The translations under genes and the position numbers were made by a program. From assembly GCA_900316285.1 (NCBI GenBank), contig ONCG01000007.1:124001-188000 (forward strand): a DNA stretch of 64,000 nt, given 5' to 3'. The DNA comes from an uncultured Prevotellaceae bacterium. GTDB lineage: Bacteria; Bacteroidota; Bacteroidia; Bacteroidales; Bacteroidaceae. Below the pieces are notes generated by a model. It had not been told where the DNA came from. It worked only from the letters and a program-made list of their open reading frames with translations, and did no database searches. Positions 36,054 through 44,734 of the stretch are shown here, piece after piece. The first letter of the stretch is position 1; every line of letters begins with the position of its first letter.

Positions 36054-36794
36054 TCATGCAAACAGCCGCTTGGCCTCTTCGTAGCTATCGAGCGAACCGA
36101 TGTCGAAGCGCCGACCGGGCATCACCCATGCATGAAGCGTGGTGACATCGGTGAGGTAATGAGCCAGGTTGCCGGGAGCATCGAAGCCGCAACCGTGATT
36201 CAGGCAGTCTTTGATAAGCGGCAGGTCGCTGCGCTTATATATATAAAAAGGTGGAACTGCCCAATGGCTTACCGGCTTCTCGGGCTTTTCCTGCATAAGC
36301 AAAACGCGCATATCGTCGTCGACGGCAATCACGCCCGTGCGCTGCAACCTATAGAGTTCCGGCTCGTGGTGGCACATGATGATACTCGTCTGCTTCTGCT
36401 TGAAGAAGTCGACGAAGCCACGGAACGAGAAGTCAAGCAGATTGTCGGCAGCAAGCACCATCACATCGTCGTCGATGCGTTGCTGGTCGAGGGCCAAGAG
36501 CAGGTCGCGCACAGCACCGAGTCGCGTTTCGTTGGTCGATGTCCCGTCGTCGATGATGACAATGGGCTTGGCGCCGGGCTGTTGCATTCGCTTCGCGGCC
36601 CAATCACAGAATATCTGGGCGAACTTATGATTGGTCACCAAAATGTGTTCATCGATGTCGTCGATGCCGTCGAGGTCGTCGAGCATACGGTCGAGGATGG
36701 TACTCTCCCCGATCGTCAGCAGCGGCTTCGGAAAGTTCTCGGTGAGCGGATAGAGGCGCGTGGCATATCCTGCTGCAATGATTACGTTTTTCAT
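36054..36794 (-). CDS. sugar-phosphate nucleotidyltransferase
   Basis: A 246-residue cytoplasmic GT-A-type nucleotidyltransferase. The nucleotide-binding signature is AAGYATRLYPLTENFPKP (residues 7-24), followed by a metal-binding Asp in VMVLAADNLLDF (about 110-121). The protein lacks C-terminal extensions. The family couples NTP to sugar 1-phosphates or phosphocholine; the operon points to a uronic acid 1-phosphate, but sequence alone does not fix the substrate. It lies between the galacturonokinase-like gene and the epimerase gene, with gaps of 66 and 67 bp. Confidence 0.85.
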   Translation of the reverse strand: MKNVIIAAGYATRLYPLTENFPKPLLTIGESTILDRMLDDLDGIDDIDEHILVTNHKFAQIFCDWAAKRMQQPGAKPIVIIDDGTSTNETRLGAVRDLLLALDQQRIDDDVMVLAADNLLDFSFRGFVDFFKQKQTSIIMCHHEPELYRLQRTGVIAVDDDMRVLLMQEKPEKPVSHWAVPPFYIYKRSDLPLIKDCLNHGCGFDAPGNLAHYLTDVTTLHAWVMPGRRFDIGSLDSYEEAKRLFA

Positions 36795-36814
36795 TCGTGC
36801 GTTGTACTGTTATT

Positions 36815-36874
36815 GCAAAGGGGTGCAAACTACATGATGTCGATAGCAAAAGGGTGCAAACTACATGAAGTCAA
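36815..36874. repeat. stop-codon-spanning 29 bp direct repeat at the 3' end of the kinase gene
   Basis: 36846-36874 (holding the stop 36861-36863) and 36815-36843 agree at 26 of 29 positions, spacing 31 bp. The core on the plus strand is GGGTGCAAACTACATGA. Confidence 0.85.
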
Positions 36875-38078
36875 CACCATCGGCAGGGTCGCAGAAGAAA
36901 ATCTCGAAGCTGTTGCGATACTGCGGATATTCGGCCAGATAGGCTTTGGTGACCGCCTCGCGAATCTCGTCCTCGCATGCTGGGTCGACGAGCGCGATGC
37001 AAGCGCCCTTGAAGCCAGCGCCGCTGAAGCGTCCGCCAAAGATGCCCTTGGTCTGACGCATAATCCGATAGAGGGCAATCAGCTCAGGCGAGCCACACTC
37101 GTAGTTGTTCATCGAGCTCTCACAACTCTCGAACACCAGTTGACCGAATTGCTCGATGTCACCATTCTTCCACGCCTCCACACCTGCTTTCACACGCTCA
37201 CACTCAGTGTAGAAATGGCGGGCACGGCGTGCAAAACGCTCGGGCATCTGCTCGGCATGTCGGTCGAAGAGCTCACGTGGAACATCGCGAAGGAAAGTCT
37301 CACCCAGCTCCTTCAGATGGATATCCTCGTAGGCCTGCATCACCCAAGCTGCCGTCTTACACTCCGAGACTCGCAGATTGTAGTCGGTACCAGTGAGCTT
37401 ACGCGTGACGCCGGAGAAGAAGATACCCAGTCGGAATGGCAACTCCAGCTGACTCTTCGTTTTCAGGTTCTGCCCGAAGGGAATGAGTTCATATTGTGAG
37501 TTCTCGGTATCGAGGTAGAGCAGTTTGTCGGCTTCGCAGAGCACAACGCATGCCTGGTCGAGAATACCATTGCGCAGCCCTACATACTCACGCTCGGCCT
37601 GCGAGGCATAGTGGATGATCTGCATCTTGTCGAGTCCCAGATGGTTCACCTTGTCGATGGCCATCACGAAACCGCACAACAAAGCTGCCGACGACGACAG
37701 GCCGCCAATGGGCATAGAGCCTTTCACGACGCCACGAACGCCGTGCTTCAAGTTAAAATCCTTCTGCAGCGCCCACACGGCACCACGCAGATAGTCGCCC
37801 CAGTTGTTCTGCTTCTCGTCGACGGGCCGTTGCACGTTGAATGTCATCAGACCCTCAAACGACAAGGAGCACATCTCCACTTTTCCCGTCTCAGTTTCCG
37901 AGAAGAGGAAGTCGATGCCGCTGTTGAAGGCAAAACCCGTCACAAGACCATGCTGATGGTCGACATGGGCGCCGAGCGGGCAGATGCGATAAGGTGAGAA
38001 AAGCTGATAGAGCGCATCGCCCTTCCCGAAGAAGGTGCGATACGCTTGAAAGAGTTCTGTAATGGTTTGCTGATTCAT
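36861..38078 (-). CDS. galacturonokinase-like GHMP kinase
   Basis: A 405-residue GHMP kinase of the galactokinase group. Galactokinase's GRVNLIGEHTDYN is replaced by SPYRICPLGAHVDHQ (28-42), which as I recall it is the form in plant galacturonokinase. Other shared blocks are the ATP loop GGLSSSAALL (125-134), LRNGILDQ (168-175, catalytic Asp near 174), YNLRVSECKTAA and the C-terminal NNYECGSPELIALYR and GRFSGAGFKGACIALVD. Such an enzyme makes alpha-D-galacturonate 1-phosphate. Galactokinase is less likely. It starts 30 bp after the DUF4301 gene and is followed by a nucleotidyltransferase and a UDP-uronate epimerase, which fits a salvage route. Confidence 0.82.
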   Translation of the reverse strand: MNQQTITELFQAYRTFFGKGDALYQLFSPYRICPLGAHVDHQHGLVTGFAFNSGIDFLFSETETGKVEMCSLSFEGLMTFNVQRPVDEKQNNWGDYLRGAVWALQKDFNLKHGVRGVVKGSMPIGGLSSSAALLCGFVMAIDKVNHLGLDKMQIIHYASQAEREYVGLRNGILDQACVVLCEADKLLYLDTENSQYELIPFGQNLKTKSQLELPFRLGIFFSGVTRKLTGTDYNLRVSECKTAAWVMQAYEDIHLKELGETFLRDVPRELFDRHAEQMPERFARRARHFYTECERVKAGVEAWKNGDIEQFGQLVFESCESSMNNYECGSPELIALYRIMRQTKGIFGGRFSGAGFKGACIALVDPACEDEIREAVTKAYLAEYPQYRNSFEIFFCDPADGVDFM

Positions 38079-38108
38079 AGATTAAATGTCGATGAACAGA
38101 AAAAGAGA

Positions 38109-39626
38109 TTACTGATGCTGTGGACGCAGCAGGTCGTTGACGGTCTTCACGGGATTGAAGGTCTCAAGGGGAACCTCCACGAAGACGGTCGACCAGTTGC
38201 TCATGGCACCATTCCAAAGGCCCGGCAGCTCAAGTGCCTGCAGCTCGCGGCCGTTCTTCGACTTCTGCGAGATGAAGCCGGTCTGCGGGTCTACAAACTT
38301 CGGAAGGTCGAAGGCATTGCCCTTATAGTCGCGGGTAGCACAGACGAGGTCGACGGGGTTGAAATGAGTGCCCTCGGTGAACATGCGCATGTACTCCTCG
38401 TTCTTCTTGTCGATTTGCGAGCTCTCAAGAATCTGCAGCGACACGGTTCCATCGGGGTTGTAGGTCAGGAACGGACCGCCACCAGGCTCACCAACGTTCT
38501 TCACCACACCACAGACGCGCATCGGGCGATTGAGCTTGTTGCGCAGATAGATGACCAGCTCGGCATCCTCGAGTTGCTTGATGTCGGCCTTGCGGCAGCA
38601 GAGGTCGCGCTGTACGAAGCGGATGATCTCCTCGAGCTGGGCGTGCGTGTAGTTGCCTGTGTCGAGCAGACGCAGATAAGCGAATGCCTGCTCCTGCAAA
38701 GAAACGAGGATACCGGCGAGCAGCTGCTTATATTCGACGGTGGGCTCCTTCAGACGATCGGGAACGACGTTATCAATGTTCTTGATGAACACCACATCGG
38801 CCTCAATCTCGTTCAGGTTCTCGATGAGTGCTCCGTGACCGCCCGGACGGAACAGCAGCGAACCGTCGTCCTGACGGAAAGGCGTGCCGTCGGGATTGGC
38901 TGCAATGGTATCGGTGGAAGGCTTCTGCTCGCTGAACGAGATGTTGTACTTCACACCATACTTCTCAGCATACTGACTTGCCTTCTCGGCTACCTTTGCC
39001 TTGAAGAGTTCCAGGTGGTCGTGTGAAACGGTGAAGTGAACATTGGCCTCGCCATTCGAAGCAGCATAGAGGGCTGCCTCAACGAGATGCTCCTCCATCG
39101 GGGTGCGCGGGCCTTCCTCGTAGTTATGGAACAGCAGCAAGCCCTTCGGCAGCTGACCGTAGTTAAGGCCTTCCTTCACCAACATCTGACGGGCGACGGC
39201 TTTGTAGTTGCCCTCATCGAGCAGCTCGCGGATGCTCTTGCCCTCGTTCTCGCGACACTTGTCGCAAAGTGCCTCGCGGAAGGCAAACTTTTTGATGCCA
39301 TCGAAGTATTCACGCTCGAAGGCCGTCTGAGGCTCATCGTAGGGAGCATCGACGAAAGCGAACATATCTTTAAACATACGCGAAGCAGCACCACTGGCAG
39401 GCACAAACTTCACAATCTGATGGCCTTCGGCCTTATACTGGTTCCAGCGGTCGATGTAGCGCTGGCGCTCTTCTGCCGACGGGGCAAGCACGCCGTTGCC
39501 CACCGAAGCTGCAGCTTCGAGGCGAAGGAATGGGAAACCGGTTTTAAACTGTTCGAGCTGATGATTCACCTGCTCTTCTGTGATGCCGCGTTTGGCAATC
39601 TGCTGGAGGTCGTTGTTGTTTAGCAT
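38109..39626 (-). CDS. DUF4301 protein, probably UDP-sugar-pyrophosphorylase-like
   Basis: A 505-residue cytoplasmic protein of the Bacteroidales DUF4301 family. Two stretches look like a UTP:sugar-1-phosphate uridylyltransferase: FVPASGAASRMFKD (74-87) in the place of the nucleotide loop, and RPGGHGALIENL (260-271) followed by DVVFIKNIDNVV (277-288), like the GHGD...SNIDN motifs of UDPGP enzymes. I infer uridylyltransferase-type chemistry; this is not established knowledge. The ATG at 39626 starts MLNNNDLQQIAKRG; the longer open frame upstream overlaps the promoter. It is the first gene of the minus-strand run to comEC. Confidence 0.8.
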   Translation of the reverse strand: MLNNNDLQQIAKRGITEEQVNHQLEQFKTGFPFLRLEAAASVGNGVLAPSAEERQRYIDRWNQYKAEGHQIVKFVPASGAASRMFKDMFAFVDAPYDEPQTAFEREYFDGIKKFAFREALCDKCRENEGKSIRELLDEGNYKAVARQMLVKEGLNYGQLPKGLLLFHNYEEGPRTPMEEHLVEAALYAASNGEANVHFTVSHDHLELFKAKVAEKASQYAEKYGVKYNISFSEQKPSTDTIAANPDGTPFRQDDGSLLFRPGGHGALIENLNEIEADVVFIKNIDNVVPDRLKEPTVEYKQLLAGILVSLQEQAFAYLRLLDTGNYTHAQLEEIIRFVQRDLCCRKADIKQLEDAELVIYLRNKLNRPMRVCGVVKNVGEPGGGPFLTYNPDGTVSLQILESSQIDKKNEEYMRMFTEGTHFNPVDLVCATRDYKGNAFDLPKFVDPQTGFISQKSKNGRELQALELPGLWNGAMSNWSTVFVEVPLETFNPVKTVNDLLRPQHQ

Positions 39627-39655
39627 AATTAAATAGGATTTGTAGTAATTTAGGG

Positions 39656-39663
39656 CAAAATTA
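39656..39663 (-). promoter_or_regulatory. -7 promoter element of the DUF4301-kinase-epimerase operon
   Basis: TAATTTTG then CC on the minus strand, 30 bp upstream of the DUF4301 ATG. No other convincing -7 element is seen in the short gaps downstream, which supports a single transcript. Confidence 0.65.
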
Positions 39664-39706
39664 CATCTTTTTTTGCGAAAAAAGAAATGTTTGCAAAAGA
39701 TTTTTG

Positions 39707-39714
39707 TATCTTTG
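39707..39714 (+). promoter_or_regulatory. -7 promoter element of rel
   Basis: TATCTTTG followed by C, about 52 bp upstream of the rel ATG; the -33 region is T-rich but ambiguous. Confidence 0.65.
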
Positions 39715-39765
39715 CATGAAAAAGCATCAAGAAGATTGTTGAATCTATGAAAATAGACCAAATAT

Positions 39766-41955
39766 ATGGAGAAGAAACTCACATTCACAAGACAGGAGCT
39801 AACCGAAATCAGGCGACTCGTTAAGTCGTTGCGAGAGGCGTTGGGCGACTCGTTGCTCCCAGGCGACGAGGCTGCCGTGAGGAGTCTTGTGCGCACGGCT
39901 CTCGAGAACGATAGCATCGAACGCGATATGTTCAACTTGAACCCTGTGCTCACAGCTCTGCAGACGGCTCAGGTGGCTGTCGAGGAGACTGGACTGCGCC
40001 GAGACGGAGTCATCGCCATCATTCTCTATAGAATCAATAGTGCTGAAACCACTGAGTTCGGTCCGTCGGTAAGCACCATCTTGCATGGCCTACTACGCAT
40101 CAGCGACCTCAATAAGAAGAGTCCCGTCGTTGAAAGCGAGAACTTCCGCAACCTGTTGCTGTCGTTTGCTGAAGACATGCGTGTCATCTTGATCATGATT
40201 GCCGATCGGGTGAACCTCATGCGACAGATTCGCGACACCGACAACGAGGACGCCAAGCATCGCATTAGCGAGGAAGCAGCCTATCTCTTTGCACCCCTCG
40301 CCCACAAGCTGGGTCTCTACAAGCTGAAGAGCGAACTCGAAGACCTCTCGCTGAAATATCTCGAGCACGACGCTTACTACATGATTCGCGAGAAGCTGAA
40401 TGCCACAAAGAAGAGTCGCGATGCCTACATCGAAAGCTTCATTGAGCCTGTGCGTCAACGACTTGAGGAGGTTGGGTTAAAGTTTCACATGAAGGGTCGC
40501 ACGAAGTCCATTCACTCCATCTGGCAGAAGATGAAGAAGCAGAAATGCGGCTTCGAAGGCATCTATGACTTGTTCGCCATTCGCATCATTATCGACTCGC
40601 CCATCGAGAAGGAGAAGATGCAATGCTGGCAGGCGTTCTCGATCGTCACCGATATGTACCAGCCCAACCCGAAGCGCTTGCGCGACTGGCTGAGCGTGCC
40701 GAAGTCGAACGGCTACGAAAGCTTGCATATCACCGTGCTTGGACCTGAGCAGAAGTGGGTGGAGGTGCAGATTCGCACCGAGCGCATGGACGAGATTGCC
40801 GAGCGCGGACTTGCTGCCCACTGGCGCTACAAGGGCGTGAAGGGCGAGACGGGACTCGACGAGTGGCTCACCAACATTCGCACCGCCCTCGAGGCCGGCG
40901 ACGACTTGCAGGTGATGGACCAGTTCAAGCTCGACCTCTACGACGACGAAGTGTTTGTGTTCACTCCCAAGGGCGACCTGCTGAAGTTCCCGAAGGGCGC
41001 CACCATTCTCGACCTCGCCTACCACATCCACTCGCATGTAGGCAACTCGTGCGTGGGTGGAAAGGTGAATGGAAAGGTAGTGGCCATCCGCCAGCAGCTG
41101 CACTCGGGCGACACCGTTGAAATCCTCACGCAGAGCACGCAGAAGCCTCGTCAGGAGTGGCTGAACATTGTGAAGACCTCGCGTGCCCGTTCGAAGATAC
41201 GCCTCGCACTGAAGGAGACGCAGCAGAAGGACGGCCGTTTGGCGAAGGAGATGCTGGAGCGCAAGCTGAAAAACAAGAAGCTCGACTTCTCGGAGAGTAT
41301 TCTGGCCCACACCATCAAGAAACTGGGTTTCAAGGAGGCGAGCGACTTCTACAAGCAGTTGGCCGAGGAGAAACTCGACGTCAACTACGTGCTCGAGAAG
41401 TATCAGGAGACGCGCGATTTCGACTTGAATCTCAACACGCCTGCTCAGACCCGAAGCGCCGAGGAGTTCAACTTCGAACGCGTCGACGATCATAGCCAGC
41501 ACTCTTCCGACGACGAACTTGTCATTGGCAGCGACCTGAAGGGCATCGACTACTCGTTGGCCAAGTGCTGCCACCCCATCTATGGCGACGAGATCTTCGG
41601 CTTTGTCACCGTGAACGGAGGCATCAAGATTCATCGCACCACATGCCCGAATGCCCGCCATCTGCGCGAGAACATGGGTTATCGCATCGTGAAGGCACGC
41701 TGGAGCGGCAAGGGTGGTTCGCAGTATAGCATCACGCTGAACATCGTTGGAAACGACGATATCGGCATCGTGAACAACATTACGAGCATCATCTCGAAAG
41801 AGGAGAAAATCATGATGCGCTCCATCAACATCGACTCCCACGACGGCCTCTTCGACGGACATCTGACGGTGATGGTCGAGGACACCTCGCGCATGGAGTC
41901 GCTCATCAAGAAGCTTCGCACCGTAAAAGGTGTGAAATCGGTCACGCGACTATAA
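39766..41955 (+). CDS. relA: RelA/SpoT family (p)ppGpp synthetase with a degenerate hydrolase domain
   Basis: A 729-residue stringent-response enzyme. The N-terminal HD domain lacks its catalytic residues: IILYRINSA stands where ALLHDVVED is expected, and IADRVNLMRQI where LADRLHNMRTL is expected. The synthetase domain is intact (GRTKSIHSIWQKM, IYDLFAIRIII, KSNGYESLHITVLGP, QIRTERMDEIAERGLAAHW). It is followed by TGS (DDEVFVFTPKGDLLKFPKG, about 400), the Cys-containing conserved domain (LAKCCHPIYGDEI, about 600) and a C-terminal ACT domain (about 660-729). I therefore call it synthetase-only. A bifunctional SpoT-like enzyme would have to be encoded elsewhere. Confidence 0.93.
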   Translation: MEKKLTFTRQELTEIRRLVKSLREALGDSLLPGDEAAVRSLVRTALENDSIERDMFNLNPVLTALQTAQVAVEETGLRRDGVIAIILYRINSAETTEFGPSVSTILHGLLRISDLNKKSPVVESENFRNLLLSFAEDMRVILIMIADRVNLMRQIRDTDNEDAKHRISEEAAYLFAPLAHKLGLYKLKSELEDLSLKYLEHDAYYMIREKLNATKKSRDAYIESFIEPVRQRLEEVGLKFHMKGRTKSIHSIWQKMKKQKCGFEGIYDLFAIRIIIDSPIEKEKMQCWQAFSIVTDMYQPNPKRLRDWLSVPKSNGYESLHITVLGPEQKWVEVQIRTERMDEIAERGLAAHWRYKGVKGETGLDEWLTNIRTALEAGDDLQVMDQFKLDLYDDEVFVFTPKGDLLKFPKGATILDLAYHIHSHVGNSCVGGKVNGKVVAIRQQLHSGDTVEILTQSTQKPRQEWLNIVKTSRARSKIRLALKETQQKDGRLAKEMLERKLKNKKLDFSESILAHTIKKLGFKEASDFYKQLAEEKLDVNYVLEKYQETRDFDLNLNTPAQTRSAEEFNFERVDDHSQHSSDDELVIGSDLKGIDYSLAKCCHPIYGDEIFGFVTVNGGIKIHRTTCPNARHLRENMGYRIVKARWSGKGGSQYSITLNIVGNDDIGIVNNITSIISKEEKIMMRSINIDSHDGLFDGHLTVMVEDTSRMESLIKKLRTVKGVKSVTRL

Positions 41956-42048
41956 TCGTTCACCACCGAAGATAAACTTTGTGGAATGTCCATCGTCAAA
42001 GATAAGCACAGAGGAAACGATTCACGTCAAGAAAAAAACTTCGAAACA

Positions 42049-42909
42049 ATGCGACTACACTCCCTACCCCATATCGCCCTGATTCTGGCAGCCCTCGTCT
42101 TGCTCCCCGTGAACATGCAGGCGCAGCAATACCGCGAGTCCGACAGCGTGAAAGTGGCAACACTGCTCGACGAGGCACGCCAGCAGCCTGCCGACACCAA
42201 CTGGATGCTCTATTTCGCCCGACGGCTCACGGGCATTCCATACGTGGCGAAGACGCTCGAGGTGAACAACGAGGAACAGCTCATCGTGAACCTGCGGCAG
42301 CTCGACTGCACCACCTATGTCGAGACCGTAACGGCGCTATCGCTCTGCATGAAGCGCAAGCACTACACCTTTGAAGACTATTGCCGCTATCTGCGCCTGC
42401 TGCGCTACAAGCGTGGCGAGGTGTCGTACGTCAACCGCCTGCACTATTTCACCTCATGGATTGCCGACAACACGTGCATGGGATTCGTCGCAGAACCCAA
42501 CAAGCCCATCGAGGCTTTCCCGGGCACGCAGGAGCTAAACATCAACTACATGTCGACCCACGTCAGCCAATATCCGATGCTCGTCACGCATCGCGACTGG
42601 GTGGATGACATCCGCCAAACGGAAGAAGAACTCACCGGCAAGACGTTCCCCTTCATTCCCAAGGGCAAGCTGGCCAATACCGACGTGTTCTGGGAAGCCA
42701 TTCAGGACGGCGACATTATCGCTATCTGCACCAACAAGGCAGGGCTCGACACGTCGCACATCGGTATTGCCGTTTGGCACGTCGACGGCCTGCACTTGCT
42801 CAATGCCTCGCAGATTCACAAAAAGACCATCGAGGAACCCATGACCATGTACAACTACATGCAGAAACATCCCTCGCAGACCGGCATTCGCGTCATCCGC
42901 CTCCTATAA
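42049..42909 (+). CDS. DUF1460 secreted amidase-like protein
   Basis: A 286-residue protein with a signal peptide (LHSLPHIALILAALVLLPVN, cut near MQAQQ). The DUF1460 family is a papain-like (NlpC/P60-related) fold described as N-acetylmuramoyl-L-alanine amidase-like. The presumed catalytic Cys is in LRQLDCTTYVETVTAL (about 91) and the His in LDTSHIGIAVW (about 237). It probably trims cell-wall peptides in the periplasm. The ATG at 42049 gives the best signal peptide. rlmD follows after 56 bp made of short CCCATCAA-type repeats. Confidence 0.88.
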   Translation: MRLHSLPHIALILAALVLLPVNMQAQQYRESDSVKVATLLDEARQQPADTNWMLYFARRLTGIPYVAKTLEVNNEEQLIVNLRQLDCTTYVETVTALSLCMKRKHYTFEDYCRYLRLLRYKRGEVSYVNRLHYFTSWIADNTCMGFVAEPNKPIEAFPGTQELNINYMSTHVSQYPMLVTHRDWVDDIRQTEEELTGKTFPFIPKGKLANTDVFWEAIQDGDIIAICTNKAGLDTSHIGIAVWHVDGLHLLNASQIHKKTIEEPMTMYNYMQKHPSQTGIRVIRLL

Positions 42910-42965
42910 TTCACATAACTCCCATCAATTCCCATTACTCCCATCAACCTCCATCAACACCCATC

Positions 42966-44585
42966 ATGGCAAGAAAGAAAAAACCCTTCCCAATACTTGA
43001 GAACGTAACCATCACCGATGTGGCTGCCGAAGGCAAGTCGCTCGTTAGAATCACCACGCCTGCCCACGACGGACAGCCTGAAAGCCAACTCGTCGTGTTT
43101 GTGCCTTGGGCGGTGCCAGGCGACGTCGTCGACCTGCAAATCCGCCGCAAGAAACACAGCTACGCCGAAGCAGAAGTGGTCAGGTATCGCCAGCTGAGTC
43201 CCATCCGCACTCAGCCTCGCTGCCAGCACTTCGGCGTCTGTGGAGGCTGCAAGTGGCAACAGCTGCCCTATGAAGAACAACTGCGGTTCAAGCAGCAGCA
43301 AGTCTACGACCAGCTGACACGCATCGGCCATCTGCAACTGCCCAAGCCGGGCACCTCCAACGACGACGGCACATGCACCTTCCAACCCATCATGGGCTCT
43401 GTGGAGCAATATGAATACCGCAACAAACTCGATTTCGGAGCCGCCAACAAACGCTATCTGACGAAGGAGGAGATTCAGCAACTGCCCGAACGCGAAGGCG
43501 CTGAGAGCGCAAAAAACATCCCTGCGCTGGGCTTCCACATCACGGGTGCTTTCGATAAGATTCTGCCCATCGAGCAATGTCATCTCATGCACCCGCTGCA
43601 TAACGATATCCGCAACGACATTCGCGACTACGCCCTGCAAAACGGATTGTCGTTCTTCGACCTGCGTGAGCAGACGGGCTTGCTTCGCGATGTCATTATC
43701 CGCAACTCAAATACGGGTGAATGGATGGTCATCGTGCAGGTGAAACTGCAGGAGCCCGACGACCAAAAGAAGGTTTTTGCTTTACTTCAACACATTGCAG
43801 ATAAGTTCCCGCAAATCAGCGCGTTACTATGGGTCGACAATCAGAAGTGCAACGACACATTTGGCGATCTCGACGTGCATGTCTTCAAGGGTAATGACCA
43901 CATCATCGAGACCATGGAAGACCTGCGATTCAAGGTAGGTCCGAAGTCGTTCTATCAGACCAACACCGAGCAGGCTTACCACTTATATAGCGTTGCCCGC
44001 GAGTTTGCGTTTTCTGATTTCTCAAAGTACTCTGATTCATCCGAAAACTCCGATTCTTCCGAGTATTCCGAAAGTTCCGATTCTTCCGATAACTCCGAAT
44101 CTTCCGAGCATTCTGAAAACTCCGACTCTCCCGAAAACTCCCTCCCACTCGTCTACGACCTCTACACCGGTACTGGCACCATCGCCAATTTCGTGGCGCG
44201 AAAGGCACGGCAGGTCATCGGCATCGAGTATGTTCCCGAAGCCATCGAGGACGCAAAGGTGAACTCGCAGCTAAACCATATCGACAACACGTTGTTCTAT
44301 GCCGGCGACATGAAGGACATCCTCACCGATGACTTCATCCGCGATCACGGCCGTCCTGATGTCATCATCACCGACCCACCACGAGCAGGCATGCATCCTG
44401 ATGTCGTGAAAACCATCATGAATGCCGCCCCGAAACGCATTGTTTACGTGAGCTGCAACCCTGCCACACAGGCTCGCGACCTCGAAATCCTCACTCAGGA
44501 CTACCGCATTTCGCGCATTCAGCCCGTCGACATGTTCCCCCACACCCCACATGTTGAAAATGTAGTCCTGCTTGAAAGGCTGTAA
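42966..44585 (+). CDS. rlmD: 23S rRNA (uracil-5-)-methyltransferase RlmD/RumA with a Ser/Asp/Glu-rich insertion
   Basis: A 539-residue SAM-dependent RNA methyltransferase. The N-terminal TRAM domain is residues ~10-75. The 4Fe-4S cysteines are in CQHFGVCGGC (86, 92, 95) plus CHLMHP near 205. The SAM motif is YDLYTGTGTIANF (about 396-408), the nucleophile is VSCNPATQARDL and the product end is HTPHVENVVLLERL. Residues ~350-392 are a low-complexity run of SDSSEN-type units inserted just before the SAM motif; the DNA is a degenerate repeat of about 12 bp. The start is the ATG at 42966; the longer open frame overlaps DUF1460. RlmC/RlmD/TrmA subtypes are close; RlmD is the usual call at this length. 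Confidence 0.9.
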   Translation: MARKKKPFPILENVTITDVAAEGKSLVRITTPAHDGQPESQLVVFVPWAVPGDVVDLQIRRKKHSYAEAEVVRYRQLSPIRTQPRCQHFGVCGGCKWQQLPYEEQLRFKQQQVYDQLTRIGHLQLPKPGTSNDDGTCTFQPIMGSVEQYEYRNKLDFGAANKRYLTKEEIQQLPEREGAESAKNIPALGFHITGAFDKILPIEQCHLMHPLHNDIRNDIRDYALQNGLSFFDLREQTGLLRDVIIRNSNTGEWMVIVQVKLQEPDDQKKVFALLQHIADKFPQISALLWVDNQKCNDTFGDLDVHVFKGNDHIIETMEDLRFKVGPKSFYQTNTEQAYHLYSVAREFAFSDFSKYSDSSENSDSSEYSESSDSSDNSESSEHSENSDSPENSLPLVYDLYTGTGTIANFVARKARQVIGIEYVPEAIEDAKVNSQLNHIDNTLFYAGDMKDILTDDFIRDHGRPDVIITDPPRAGMHPDVVKTIMNAAPKRIVYVSCNPATQARDLEILTQDYRISRIQPVDMFPHTPHVENVVLLERL

Positions 44586-44591
44586 CAAAAA

Positions 44592-44710
44592 TGTAGGGAC
44601 GCGGCGTGCCGCGTTATTGGCGAGGAAAGCCGATTGATGTAGGGACGCGGCGGCCGCGTTATTGGAGAGGAAAGCCTGATCCAGCAACGCGACACGTCGC
44701 GTCCCTACAT
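44592..44710. repeat. TGTAGGGACGC inverted-repeat element A (compound)
   Basis: Two direct left ends (44592 and 44638, TGTAGGGACGCGGC...CCGCGTT) face one right end (44687-44710, AACGCGACACGTCGCGTCCCTACA). Each end is itself a small GC hairpin. It starts 6 bp after the rlmD stop. Confidence 0.85.
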
Positions 44711-44734
44711 TTAAAACCGCAAAAAAATTGCTCC

